A DNA stretch of 23,419 nucleotides from an uncultured Lachnospiraceae bacterium (GTDB taxonomy: Bacteria > Bacillota > Clostridia > Lachnospirales > Lachnospiraceae), in the NCBI GenBank assembly GCA_910579495.1, contig CAJTVD010000061.1:1-23419 (forward strand), in the 5' to 3' direction. Shown here one piece after another: positions 1 through 7,402 of this stretch. The notes below the pieces were generated by a model that saw nothing but the letters and a program-made list of their open reading frames with translations, was not told the origin of the DNA and made no database searches. Positions within the stretch are counted from its first letter, which is position 1. Each line of letters starts with the position of its first letter. The position numbers were made by a program, and so were the translations under genes.

Positions 1-35
1 TCTTTACATTACCGGTGTGCCGCCTCCTTGTTTGG

Positions 36-1523
36 TTAAATCCCCAGAATATCCATTACTGTCTGTTTCATGGCATCCTTTCCGCATATCCGCTTATGCA
101 GGACCGGGGCCGTCCTGATTTCTTCAACCGCCTTCGGCACTGCTGTATGGGAAAGGCCGGATAGCTCATCCGCCAGCCCGAAATCATCCATCCCAGGGTA
201 TTGGCCGCCAATGGCGTCCATAACGCTTCTGGTAAACTTATAAGGGCTTGCAGTGGATGCAATCACCGTTGCCTTATGGTCTCCTGTTTCCCTTTTATAT
301 TTTTCGTATACGCATGCCGCCACAGCGGTATGGGGGTCAAGCACGTATCCTGTATCTTCATACACTTTGCGTATAGTCTCAGCCGTTTCCTCCTGGCTGG
401 CATAATTCCCATAAAAATCTCCCAGCTTTTCCATCATATCCCCGGTAACCTGATAGCTCCCCCCCTGGCCCAGGGCCGACATAAACGCCAGGTTCTGGTC
501 CGGGTCGTTGCCACCGATGCGGTAGATAAGCCTTTCCAGGTTGCTGGAAACCAAAATATCCATGGAGGGAGATGAGGTCAGTACAAATTCCCTGTTCCTG
601 TCATAGGTGCCGCTGCGGAAGAAATCAAAAAGCACTTTGTTTTCATTGGACGCACATATCAGCTTTCCAATGGGAAGCCCCATTTCTTTTGCATAAAAGG
701 CTGCCAGGATATTCCCGAAGTTTCCGGTGGGAACTGTCACATTGATCTTTTCCCCTTCCTGGATGCGCCCCTCTTTTAACAGCCTTCCGTAGGCATAAAC
801 ATAATAAACAATCTGGGGTACCAAACGCCCGATATTTATAGAGTTTGCAGAGGAAAACTGGAAGCCCTTTCCCTGCATATATTCCGCCAGTTCCCTGTCC
901 CCGAAAATTTCCTTTACCCCCCTTTGGGCATCGTCAAAATTCCCATGGATCCCGACAACATATGTATTTTTCCCTTTCTGGGTCACCATCTGCTTTTCCT
1001 GAATAGGGCTTACGCCGCTTTTGGGATAAAAGACAATGATACGTGTGCCTTCCACATCCGAAAAGCCTGCCAGCGCCGCTTTCCCGGTATCGCCGGAGGT
1101 AGCTGCCAAGATAACGATTTCATTCTTTACCTGATTCTTTTTGGCAGAAGCAATAAGCAAATGTGGCAGGACCGATAACGCCATATCCTTAAAGGCAATC
1201 GTTGCCCCATGGAAAAGCTCCAGATAAAATGCACCCGCGGCCTCCTTTATGGGGACGATTTCCTGTGTATCAAACTTTTCATCATAGGCCTTAGAAATGC
1301 ACTCCTCCAGTTCCTGCCTGGAAAAATCCGTAAAATACAGCTTCATCACCTCGTAGGCTGTCTGCTGGTAGGTCATCTGAGAAAACTCTTTAAGGGTTTT
1401 ATCCAAAACCGGTATCCTCTCAGGCACAAACAGGCCGCCCTCTTCCGAAAGCCCTTTAAGGATTGCTTCTGAGGCTGTTACAGCCTTTCCTTTGGCCCTG
1501 GTACTGTTATATAAAATTTCCAT
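36..1523 (-). CDS. thrC: Threonine synthase
   Basis: This PLP enzyme converts O-phosphohomoserine to threonine in the cytoplasm, the last step of threonine synthesis. The protein is 495 residues, usual for the long (E. coli/yeast-like) form. The N-terminal part opens MEILYNSTRAKG. The PLP lysine is K112 in HGATIAFKDMAL, SGDTGKA lies near residues 143-149, and the phosphate-cradling loop PTGNFGN is at 265-271. I chose the ATG at 1523 because GGAGG lies 7 bases upstream. An in-frame ATG at 1610 would add 29 residues, but it lacks a binding site and falls upstream of the transcription start implied by the promoter at 1611-1639. The gene appears to be transcribed alone; the SleB-like gene lies upstream on the same strand across an inverted repeat. 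Family assignment is firm. Confidence 0.96.
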   Translation of the reverse strand: MEILYNSTRAKGKAVTASEAILKGLSEEGGLFVPERIPVLDKTLKEFSQMTYQQTAYEVMKLYFTDFSRQELEECISKAYDEKFDTQEIVPIKEAAGAFYLELFHGATIAFKDMALSVLPHLLIASAKKNQVKNEIVILAATSGDTGKAALAGFSDVEGTRIIVFYPKSGVSPIQEKQMVTQKGKNTYVVGIHGNFDDAQRGVKEIFGDRELAEYMQGKGFQFSSANSINIGRLVPQIVYYVYAYGRLLKEGRIQEGEKINVTVPTGNFGNILAAFYAKEMGLPIGKLICASNENKVLFDFFRSGTYDRNREFVLTSSPSMDILVSSNLERLIYRIGGNDPDQNLAFMSALGQGGSYQVTGDMMEKLGDFYGNYASQEETAETIRKVYEDTGYVLDPHTAVAACVYEKYKRETGDHKATVIASTASPYKFTRSVMDAIGGQYPGMDDFGLADELSGLSHTAVPKAVEEIRTAPVLHKRICGKDAMKQTVMDILGI

Positions 1524-1538
1524 CCTTATACCTCCGCA

Positions 1539-1561
1539 TATCGCAAGGCCTCCCTGCGATA
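1539..1561 (-). promoter_or_regulatory. Leader hairpin before the thrC ribosome binding site
   Basis: A perfect 7-base inverted repeat (TATCGCA/TGCGATA) with a GC-rich loop ends two bases before the GGAGG of thrC. In the transcript it would form a stem next to the ribosome binding site and could affect initiation. No U-run follows, so it is not a classical terminator. I see no T-box or other recognised riboswitch around it. The role is inferred. Confidence 0.35.
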
Positions 1562-1610
1562 CTGCACAATCAAATAAATTTTTCAGTCTTTTCTCCCGAA
1601 TCCGTCCCAT

Positions 1611-1639
1611 ATTTTATCACAAAATATGCTCTTTTACAA
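1611..1639 (-). promoter_or_regulatory. Predicted sigma-A promoter of thrC
   Basis: On the minus strand, TTGTAA (1634-1639) is separated by exactly 17 bases from TAAAAT (1611-1616), which is preceded by TG one base away, an extended -10. The predicted start near 1604 gives a leader of about 80 bases before the ATG at 1523. The -35 box sits in the loop and inner stem of the inverted repeat at 1622-1655. Confidence 0.55.
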
Positions 1640-1655
1640 TGAAAAGAGCATATTT
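1622..1655 (-). terminator. Perfect inverted repeat between the SleB-like gene and thrC
   Basis: AAATATGCTCTTTT (1622-1635) is perfectly complementary to 1642-1655 with a 6-base loop. It lies 39 bases downstream of the SleB-like stop codon and could end that transcript, but the stem is AT-rich and only a short, interrupted T-run follows. Because it overlaps the thrC promoter spacer and -35 box, an operator role is an equal alternative. Confidence 0.4.
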
Positions 1656-1693
1656 GCCTTATATTTATTTCCTGCTGGAATCTATTTGGGCTA

Positions 1694-2320
1694 TCATCTG
1701 CCTGTAAAAAATTCATGTCCGCCATGTTCAAACAATTTCACCAATGCATTATCAAACCATCTCATTTTGCCCGGATCTGCGCTTTTTCTGGCTGCAAAGT
1801 AAAGTGCGCCCTGGGTAATGTCCTCTCCTTTCAGCACCCGTTCCACCGCGTTGATAGTGGCCTGGGTCACTTTAACTTTCTGGTAGGAGCCGTTTCCCAC
1901 AGGAGAAAACTGATATACGCCGTTTTCCTTCTGCATAACCACTTCTGTGACCGTATCCGGAAATCTGCTGCTGTTTACCCTGTTCATGACCACTCCTGCC
2001 ACCAGCATCCTGCCGGCTTCATCCTCGCTTCCGGCTTCTGCCTGTACAATTTTCAGCAATGCTTCGTAATCTGCCTGGGACAAATCGTACTTGTACTCTT
2101 TTTCCATAACAGTATAGTCCACCACTCTCTGCCCGGATGCCGCCCTTTTGGGCATACCGGAAAACCTGTCCATCCGGGCCCCAGGGCGCTCCGCCGCCGA
2201 ATCCACATTAAATGCCGGCATGGAAGCAAGCTTGTTCGCCTGCACCCCTTTCAGGCAAAACCATCCTGACAGTACCATCATGTTGAACAATAACAACTGC
2301 ATTACAAATTTTTTATACAT
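1694..2320 (-). CDS. SleB/CwlJ-type cell wall hydrolase
   Basis: This is a 208-residue exported or membrane-anchored hydrolase. Residues about 5-25 are hydrophobic (a signal anchor), followed by a low-complexity linker to about residue 75. The Hydrolase_2 (SleB) domain fills residues 78-207. The probable catalytic glutamate is E95 in VQAEAGSEDEAG, followed by VMNRVNSSRFP and a C-terminal GHEFF. SleB relatives are lytic transglycosylases that open spore-cortex peptidoglycan; this copy lacks the N-terminal binding domain of B. subtilis SleB, so a vegetative or sporulation wall-remodelling role is also possible. I chose the ATG at 2320 because AGAAAGGA lies upstream, although the spacing of about 12 bases is long. 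An ATG at 2359 has no site before it. No convincing promoter was found upstream. Confidence 0.88.
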   Translation of the reverse strand: MYKKFVMQLLLFNMMVLSGWFCLKGVQANKLASMPAFNVDSAAERPGARMDRFSGMPKRAASGQRVVDYTVMEKEYKYDLSQADYEALLKIVQAEAGSEDEAGRMLVAGVVMNRVNSSRFPDTVTEVVMQKENGVYQFSPVGNGSYQKVKVTQATINAVERVLKGEDITQGALYFAARKSADPGKMRWFDNALVKLFEHGGHEFFTGR

Positions 2321-2480
2321 GCTATATACGCGTCCTTTCTTTGCTCCGCCATATTCCATATACAGTAAATGGGTTTTATTTCTTTGCTATAAAACTTTCT
2401 TCACATTTGTAATAGTTCTTTAATATTTTATACAGTTACTGCCAAAAATATTTCTAAAATTTGCATTTGGGGGGAATTTA

Positions 2481-2509
2481 TTTCAAATTTGTGTTTTCTA
2501 TGGTAAAAT
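2481..2509 (+). promoter_or_regulatory. Possible promoter of the AP2-like gene
   Basis: An extended -10 (TGG then TAAAAT, 2501-2509) lies 37 bases before the ATG at 2547. The hexamer 17 bases upstream, TTTCAA, is a poor -35 match, so recognition would depend on the extended -10. Confidence 0.4.
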
Positions 2510-2546
2510 AAATGGGAAAGAATTGATTATTTTAAGGAATTTTAAT

Positions 2547-3344
2547 ATGGACAAAAATTTACTTGGCGTATCCTGCGCATACAAAAAAGACGGCAGCATT
2601 TACTACCGTTCTTCTATCACCTATAGGCAAAAACATATCAGCCTGGGAAGTTATCCCGCTGCGGATACCGCCCATGCCGCTTACTTAGAAGGCAGCACCC
2701 TGCTCTTTGGGATACAGCCTGCCCTTACAGATTATTCCTCCAAAAGTTCTCTGCCTTTTGAAAAATGGGTCTGCCTGACCAACTTCAGGGATAACAATAT
2801 TTACTTTTCCACCCCCATTTATATACGCAAAAAATATTTTGATTATTTCCTGTCCCCGGAAGAAATCCTGAAATTTGATATGGATGACCTGTTCTATTAT
2901 TCCTCCCACAAAATCATGCGCAGGGGCAGGCATTTTTTTGTTGCGGACTATGGAATGCAGGTTAATATCATGAGCAGGTACGGGATTAAAAATTACGCTG
3001 TAAAGGACAGGGATTACCGGTTCGTGAACGGTGATGATATGGATTTCAGATATGAAAATATTGAAATTATAAACATTTATCATGGCGTTACAAGGAAGGA
3101 CACCCAAAAAGGCGTCCGGTATGTGGCAAAAATCCATATAAACGGCAACTACACCATCGGCGCATACACAACTGATATTGAGGCTGCTATCGCCTATAAT
3201 AAGGCCATTGATATTCTGCAAAAAGCCGGCATAAACAGGCAGTTTTCCCCAAATTACCTGGAAAACCTCTCCCCTTCCGCTTATGCCGACATTTATACCA
3301 AATTACACATTTCTAAAAAAATAACGGATTATCTGCGGGTATAA
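2547..3344 (+). CDS. AP2-like/degenerate HNH-like DNA-binding protein
   Basis: The 265-residue protein has a three-part layout. Residues about 6-55 (GVSCAYKKDG, then ISLGSYPAADTAHAAY) and 180-226 (GVTRKDTQKGVRYVAKI, then IGAYTTDIEAAIAYNKA) both read like AP2 folds: three strands with a conserved LG/IG step, then an amphipathic helix. Between them, 120-176 resembles the HNH module that often accompanies AP2 domains in phage and homing endonucleases, ending FVNGDDMDFRYENIEII where active relatives have DHINGxxLDNRxxNL. The histidine expected there is absent, so cleavage is doubtful. I chose the ATG at 2547 because AAGG lies 9 bases upstream; an in-frame TTG at 2523 has no better site. The last 16 bases overlap the end of the convergent GH25-like gene. 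Function is inferred: a DNA-binding protein or regulator of mobile-endonuclease descent. Confidence 0.72.
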   Translation: MDKNLLGVSCAYKKDGSIYYRSSITYRQKHISLGSYPAADTAHAAYLEGSTLLFGIQPALTDYSSKSSLPFEKWVCLTNFRDNNIYFSTPIYIRKKYFDYFLSPEEILKFDMDDLFYYSSHKIMRRGRHFFVADYGMQVNIMSRYGIKNYAVKDRDYRFVNGDDMDFRYENIEIINIYHGVTRKDTQKGVRYVAKIHINGNYTIGAYTTDIEAAIAYNKAIDILQKAGINRQFSPNYLENLSPSAYADIYTKLHISKKITDYLRV

Positions 3345-4459
3345 TCCACAAAGCTTATTATGTAAGGGGTCTCCTTCTCTATCCCCTCCACCTGCTGGGC
3401 TTCCCCATATTTCCACATTTTAAACTGGTAGGGATAATCCGGCACCGGGGATTGGTCGTTTAGCCATATATCATATTTCCCCAAAAGCTTCCTGGGCTGC
3501 AGTTCCCCTAACAGCCAGTCCGTATTTCCGTATAGGATAGGATGATACCCTTCCTTCTCCATATAAGATAAGAAAGTTTCCGCCGTCTTTGTTTTCCCCG
3601 CTTCATCTAAGGCCTCAATCCGTGCTTCATCATTGGCAATATATTCCATCACATATGCCACCGGATATGTGATTTTGTAGGGAATCAGATTGCTTGCTAC
3701 AAATTCGGCTTCCTCCTGCGCCTCCTGGACGCTCACCGCCTGGGAAAAAAAGGTGACTCCCACTTCCAGCCCGGCATTCTGGGCATTGGTGATATTGGCG
3801 ACAAAATTTTCATCCAGGGAAATGACACCGCTTTCGTATCCCCTGCCGCCCAATTTGACCATCACGAAATCAACTCCTGATTTTTTCAGGGCTTCAAAAT
3901 CAACCTCTCCGCTGTCTTTCGAAAGCTCTACCCCAAGGCTGGAATTTTTTTCCCCGTCCAGGTAGTATTCCATTTTCCCGCCGTTAATTTTAATATTTGT
4001 AAAATCATAGGTATAAAGAGGAATGGTATCGGAAATTTCCACCCATTCTTCCGTGCCGTCATGCCTGGTTACCTTAACGTGCATTCCGTCCGCCGCCAGT
4101 TCTTCCTCCGTGGGTTCATGGGATGGCGTCGGGGACGGGCTTGCGGTAGGTGCAACCTCTTCCGTTTCCTCTTCCTTTTCGTACATATCCCAGAAATCCA
4201 AATCCTCCGCCCGCAGCTTATTTTCCCTGTATAATTCTTCCATATCCTCCTGGCCCTGGGCAAACCGCATCTCTTCCTCCTGGGCTGGCGTGGAGGTAGG
4301 CCGGGACAGATTCTTTCTGGCAGCCTGGGTATTTTTCTGCCCGTTGTTGCTTATAAAAACAGCCGCAAGGACCACCAGGATAAAAACAGACACGCCTATA
4401 ATGGTATAAACCACCGGCGCACCTATGCCCCTGTCATCATCATCTCCGGGTAAACGCAT
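3329..4459 (-). CDS. Membrane-anchored GH25-like (lysozyme-fold) protein
   Basis: This is a 376-residue protein. Residues 13-37 form a transmembrane segment; 40-125 is an acidic, Ser/Thr/Pro-rich extracellular linker; residues about 175-373 follow the glycosyl hydrolase family 25 barrel. GH25 muramidases cut the MurNAc-GlcNAc bond of peptidoglycan. The usual GxDVS opening is GVELS (E178 for D), and the usual YPVxxDxE reads YPVAYVME (265-272): the putative proton-donor E272 is kept but the aspartate is V270. The end MWKYG...VEGI...FVDY matches the family's C-terminal signature. Activity is therefore uncertain; it may bind peptidoglycan without cutting it. The ATG at 4459 follows GGTGA by 6 bases. 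The final 16 bases overlap the convergent AP2-like gene. Confidence 0.82.
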   Translation of the reverse strand: MRLPGDDDDRGIGAPVVYTIIGVSVFILVVLAAVFISNNGQKNTQAARKNLSRPTSTPAQEEEMRFAQGQEDMEELYRENKLRAEDLDFWDMYEKEEETEEVAPTASPSPTPSHEPTEEELAADGMHVKVTRHDGTEEWVEISDTIPLYTYDFTNIKINGGKMEYYLDGEKNSSLGVELSKDSGEVDFEALKKSGVDFVMVKLGGRGYESGVISLDENFVANITNAQNAGLEVGVTFFSQAVSVQEAQEEAEFVASNLIPYKITYPVAYVMEYIANDEARIEALDEAGKTKTAETFLSYMEKEGYHPILYGNTDWLLGELQPRKLLGKYDIWLNDQSPVPDYPYQFKMWKYGEAQQVEGIEKETPYIISFVDYTRR

Positions 4460-4479
4460 ATTTCTTCACCAACTTTCTC

Positions 4480-4508
4480 TTTTCAAATCATGCACATAAC
4501 TATATAAT
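4480..4508 (+). promoter_or_regulatory. Predicted sigma-A promoter of apbE
   Basis: TTTTCA (4480-4485) and a perfect TATAAT (4503-4508) are 17 bases apart. The predicted start near 4515 gives a leader of about 98 bases before apbE. It faces the promoter at 4536-4564, so the two transcripts would overlap by a few bases at their 5' ends. Confidence 0.5.
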
Positions 4509-4535
4509 GGCAGTGATGGGATTAAGCCCTTTATT

Positions 4536-4564
4536 ACTATACATGAAAGTACCGCTTATTACAA
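4536..4564 (-). promoter_or_regulatory. Predicted sigma-A promoter of the GH25-like gene
   Basis: On the minus strand TTGTAA (4559-4564) is 17 bases from TATAGT (4536-4541). The predicted start near 4529 gives a leader of about 70 bases before the ATG at 4459. Confidence 0.55.
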
Positions 4565-4612
4565 CCCAAAATCGTTACCATATATGGGGAATCCATTAAC
4601 AGGAGATTTATG

Positions 4613-5608
4613 ATGCAATTTAATAGATTAACAAAATTGAAATGTCTGTTCCTTGCCCTGGCAATGTTTTGCCTTTCTTTTACAGGATGTGTTCTTTCTC
4701 CTGCCGCTTCCCCTGTGAGTGCAACCGGATTTTATTTCGATACTGTAATTTCCGTCACTGTTTATGACCCCTCCCAGGAACCGCTGCTTGAGGAATGTAT
4801 GGGGCTTGCAGAGTATTATGAAAATCTGTTAAGCCCCAATAAAGAAGGCAGCGACATCTGGGAAATCAACCACAGCCAGGGAGCTTATGTGACGGTGGAT
4901 GAAGATACCCTTTCCCTGCTGTCTGCTGCCCTTTCCTATGCCCAATTATCCGAAGGGCTGGCAGACCCTGCCATTGGCGCGCTTTCGGGTTTATGGAATT
5001 TCGGCTCCGGTAACCAGGAAATCCTCCCCGCCGCCTCACAGATCAAAGAAGCTATCTCCCATGTGGATTATCAGGCAATTGTCATTAAGGGAAACCAGGT
5101 CAAACTCACAGACGTCCTCACGCAGATAGACCTGGGCTTTATCGCCAAAGGGTTTATCGGTGATAAAATAAAAGAGTTCCTCCTATCAGAAGGGGTTTCT
5201 TCCGCCCTGATTAACTTAGGCGGCAATGTAGTTGCCCTGGGAAATAAGCCGGACGGGACACCCTACCGTGTTGGGATCCGGGATCCTTTTGGCTCCCCCG
5301 GCTCTGTCCTGCTGACCCTGGAGGTATCTGGCGAGAGTGTGGTTTCCTCTGGAAATTATGAGAGATTTTTTGAAAAAGACGGGAAAAGATACCATCACAT
5401 CCTCTCCCCGGAAACCGGTTACCCGGCGGAAAGCGGGCTTGCCCAGGCCACCATTATAAGCCCCGCCTCTGTGGATGGGGATGCCCTTTCCACCCTCTGT
5501 TTTCTTTTAGGATATGAAAAAGCCGCCTCCCTGCTGGAAAATTACCCGGATATCCGGGCAATCTTCGTAGCGGAAGACGGCAATGTGTCCTATGTAAATT
5601 TTCACTGA
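4613..5608 (+). CDS. apbE: FAD:protein FMN transferase (lipoprotein)
   Basis: ApbE attaches FMN from FAD through a phosphoester to threonine in target proteins such as RnfG, RnfD, NqrB and NqrC, on the outer face of the membrane. This 331-residue protein starts with a lipoprotein signal (basic start, hydrophobic stretch, FTGC with the lipidated C26). Family landmarks follow in order: FDTVISVTVYD, EINHSQG, GLWNFG, IDLGFIAKGFIGD, INLGGNVVALG, VSSGNYERFF, HHILSPETGYP and the Mg-binding DGDALST. Two adjacent ATGs exist (4610 and 4613). I prefer 4613 because AGGAG then lies 7 rather than 4 bases upstream. It is transcribed alone. The RNF operon about 4 kb away encodes its likely substrates RnfG and RnfD; that link is inferred from motifs. 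Confidence 0.95.
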   Translation: MQFNRLTKLKCLFLALAMFCLSFTGCVLSPAASPVSATGFYFDTVISVTVYDPSQEPLLEECMGLAEYYENLLSPNKEGSDIWEINHSQGAYVTVDEDTLSLLSAALSYAQLSEGLADPAIGALSGLWNFGSGNQEILPAASQIKEAISHVDYQAIVIKGNQVKLTDVLTQIDLGFIAKGFIGDKIKEFLLSEGVSSALINLGGNVVALGNKPDGTPYRVGIRDPFGSPGSVLLTLEVSGESVVSSGNYERFFEKDGKRYHHILSPETGYPAESGLAQATIISPASVDGDALSTLCFLLGYEKAASLLENYPDIRAIFVAEDGNVSYVNFH

Positions 5609-5611
5609 CCA

Positions 5612-5643
5612 GGGATGTTATCCTCAAAATAGCCATCCCCTTT
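5612..5643 (+). terminator. Weak hairpin after apbE
   Basis: GGGATG (5612-5617) pairs with CATCCC (5634-5639), with four more inner pairs past a bulged C, followed by CTTTT. It lies 4 bases past the apbE stop, between convergent genes. The T-run is short and a second small CCCC/GGGG hairpin follows, so termination here is only plausible. Confidence 0.35.
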
Positions 5644-5674
5644 TCCGGGGAATGCCTTACAGCCCGGACGCCTT

Positions 5675-6712
5675 TTATATACTGGTTTTTCCCGCCAATA
5701 TGTTGTTGTAATCCTCCAGGTTCCTGGCAAGAAGTGCAGGGGTATCCAGCCCATAGGGGCATTTGCTTTTACAGCTCCCGCAGTGGAGGCAGTTTTCAAT
5801 CTTCTTCATCTTCCCCTGGGCTTCTTCTGTAAGCCAGCCTGCAGAAGGGGATCTTCTAAGCAGCAGGGACATTCTGGCGCAATTGTTGATTTCAATGCCT
5901 GCCGGACAGGGCATACAATAGCCGCACCCCCTGCAGAACCCGCCGGACAGCTCCTTCCTATCCTCTTCTATGGTTCTTCGGATCTCTTCTGTCATTGACG
6001 GAGGCTCGGTGATATAAGATAGAAATTCGTCCAGCTCTTTTTCCCTCTGTACGCCCCATATAGGCAGTACATTCCCAAACTGCGCCGCATGGGCATAAGC
6101 CGCCCGGGAATTGGTGATCAGGCCGCCTGAAAGGGCTTTCATTGCAATAAATCCCATATTAGCCCTGCGGCATCCCTCCACCAGTTCCTCATCTTTCTTT
6201 GTGGCCAGATAGCTGAAAGGGAACTGCAGGGTCTCATACAGGCCGCTGTCAATGGCTTCCTTTGCAATTCCCAGCCTGTGGTTGGTGATCCCGATATGGC
6301 GGATCTTTCCCTCTTTCCTGGCCTCCAGCGCCGCTTCATATAATCCGCTCCCGTCTCCCGGCCTGGGGCAGAAATCAGGATTATGGAACTGGTATATATC
6401 AATATATTCTGTCCGGAGCTCTTCCAGGCTTTTGGCAAGATCCTTTTTCATTGCCTCCCCTGTCCGGGCACCAGATTTGGTGGCGATGTAGAGATTCTTC
6501 CGGATCCCTTCAAAGGCAATGCCTAACTTGTATTCACTGTCACTGTAGGCCCGCGCCGTATCAAAAAAACGGATGCCTCCCTGGTATGCCTTTTTCAGAA
6601 GGCCAACAGCGTCTTGCGTGCTGATCCTTTGTATGGGCAGCGCACCGAAGCCGTTTTTGTTTACTGTGATGCCGGTACTTCCAAGGGTTACCTGTATATC
6701 ATTATCTTTCAT
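5675..6712 (-). CDS. Aldo/keto reductase with C-terminal 4Fe-4S motifs
   Basis: The 345-residue protein fuses an aldo/keto reductase barrel (about 1-235) to a ferredoxin-like tail. The catalytic tetrad is visible: D51 and Y56 in FFDTARAYSDSE, K79 in IATKSG and H110 in QFHNPD. The tail holds C260-x2-C263-x2-C266-x2-C269 and C308-x2-C311-x2-C314-x3-C318, the second a typical 4Fe-4S set. It probably reduces a carbonyl substrate while exchanging electrons with ferredoxin or a flavoprotein; the substrate is unknown. The ATG at 6712 has GGAGG 7 bases upstream; an upstream in-frame TTG at 6718 is only one base from that site and is rejected. The gene begins 18 bases after the DUF2290-like stop, so the two may share a transcript, although the AT-rich composition of that neighbour is not shared here. 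Confidence 0.92.
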   Translation of the reverse strand: MKDNDIQVTLGSTGITVNKNGFGALPIQRISTQDAVGLLKKAYQGGIRFFDTARAYSDSEYKLGIAFEGIRKNLYIATKSGARTGEAMKKDLAKSLEELRTEYIDIYQFHNPDFCPRPGDGSGLYEAALEARKEGKIRHIGITNHRLGIAKEAIDSGLYETLQFPFSYLATKKDEELVEGCRRANMGFIAMKALSGGLITNSRAAYAHAAQFGNVLPIWGVQREKELDEFLSYITEPPSMTEEIRRTIEEDRKELSGGFCRGCGYCMPCPAGIEINNCARMSLLLRRSPSAGWLTEEAQGKMKKIENCLHCGSCKSKCPYGLDTPALLARNLEDYNNILAGKTSI

Positions 6713-6730
6713 GCTCAAACCTCCGTATAT

Positions 6731-7402
6731 CTACTCAAAATTTAACTGAGTCATATTATAATACTTGATCTTCCTGTGTTGCTCTTCATATTGAAAACTT
6801 AGATAATCATACTTTTCAAAATCCATTCTCCAACTTGGATAGTAGCACTTTATAATATAATTTATAAATCTGTTAAAACAGATTGGACAACTGGTATTTA
6901 TTCTACAATCTTCATTTTCCATATGAATATGAGAGCGAGGATGAAATTCGCCATCGTTTTTTACATCAAAATCCACCCTTATTGGGCTACGCATCAGAAT
7001 ATGGTTTTTCGTTCCATTTTCCTGTAATAAACACTCAATTGTTTCTACCAATCCAAACTCATCAACCATATTACTGTCAACAATAACAGGGCATGGCCAC
7101 CATAGTAAATTTTCTGATATGATTCTATTTTCCATAAATGAAAAAGAACATCTGATTATGGAATAATCATTAAAGATAGCCAGATAGGCATTATCTGATA
7201 CAATCTTTAAGTATTGGTCTACTCTGAGAAAATATTTGCTACTTACTTCTCTTCCCCCTTTATGGTTATTCCAGGTAATTCTTGTTACTTGATTATTTTC
7301 CTCTATTTTGGGTATATTATTATGCAGAACATATCCATACTTTAGCATTTGCTCCAAAGTATTATGAATTTGTAGCCTAATATTTTCTACATTTTTATTC
7401 AT
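6731..7402 (-). CDS. DUF2290-like protein, partner of the helicase
   Basis: This is a 223-residue soluble protein without signal or membrane segment. The distinctive part is residues 138-190: RSPIRVDFD, then HPRSHIH (154-160), then CRI and a hydrophobic FNRFINYIIKCYYP segment. From memory this matches the uncharacterised family DUF2290; the conserved Asp and His could bind metal or act in catalysis, but no activity is established. Its ATG overlaps the last 8 bases of the helicase gene (ATGAATAA), with GAGGAGG just before it, so the two are translationally coupled. An upstream in-frame TTG at 7417 is less likely. Like the helicase it is visibly AT-rich compared with neighbours, suggesting joint acquisition. 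The function is inferred to depend on the helicase, perhaps in defence against foreign DNA. Confidence 0.72.
   Translation of the reverse strand: MNKNVENIRLQIHNTLEQMLKYGYVLHNNIPKIEENNQVTRITWNNHKGGREVSSKYFLRVDQYLKIVSDNAYLAIFNDYSIIRCSFSFMENRIISENLLWWPCPVIVDSNMVDEFGLVETIECLLQENGTKNHILMRSPIRVDFDVKNDGEFHPRSHIHMENEDCRINTSCPICFNRFINYIIKCYYPSWRMDFEKYDYLSFQYEEQHRKIKYYNMTQLNFE

Noticed and set aside
7..9. A minus-strand ATG after AAGGAGG at the window edge, suggesting a further gene after thrC
   Set aside because: The ATG is followed immediately by TAA, and the spacing of about 13 bases is long; any next gene lies outside the window.
1524..1610. A T-box or riboswitch in the thrC leader
   Set aside because: No T-box sequence, specifier loop or known riboswitch core could be seen; only a short hairpin is supported.
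2321..2359. An upstream ATG for the SleB-like gene
   Set aside because: No ribosome binding site precedes it, and the added residues would put charged sequence before the signal anchor.
6713..6718. A TTG start for the aldo/keto reductase
   Set aside because: It is only one base from the GGAGG, while the ATG six bases on has ideal spacing.
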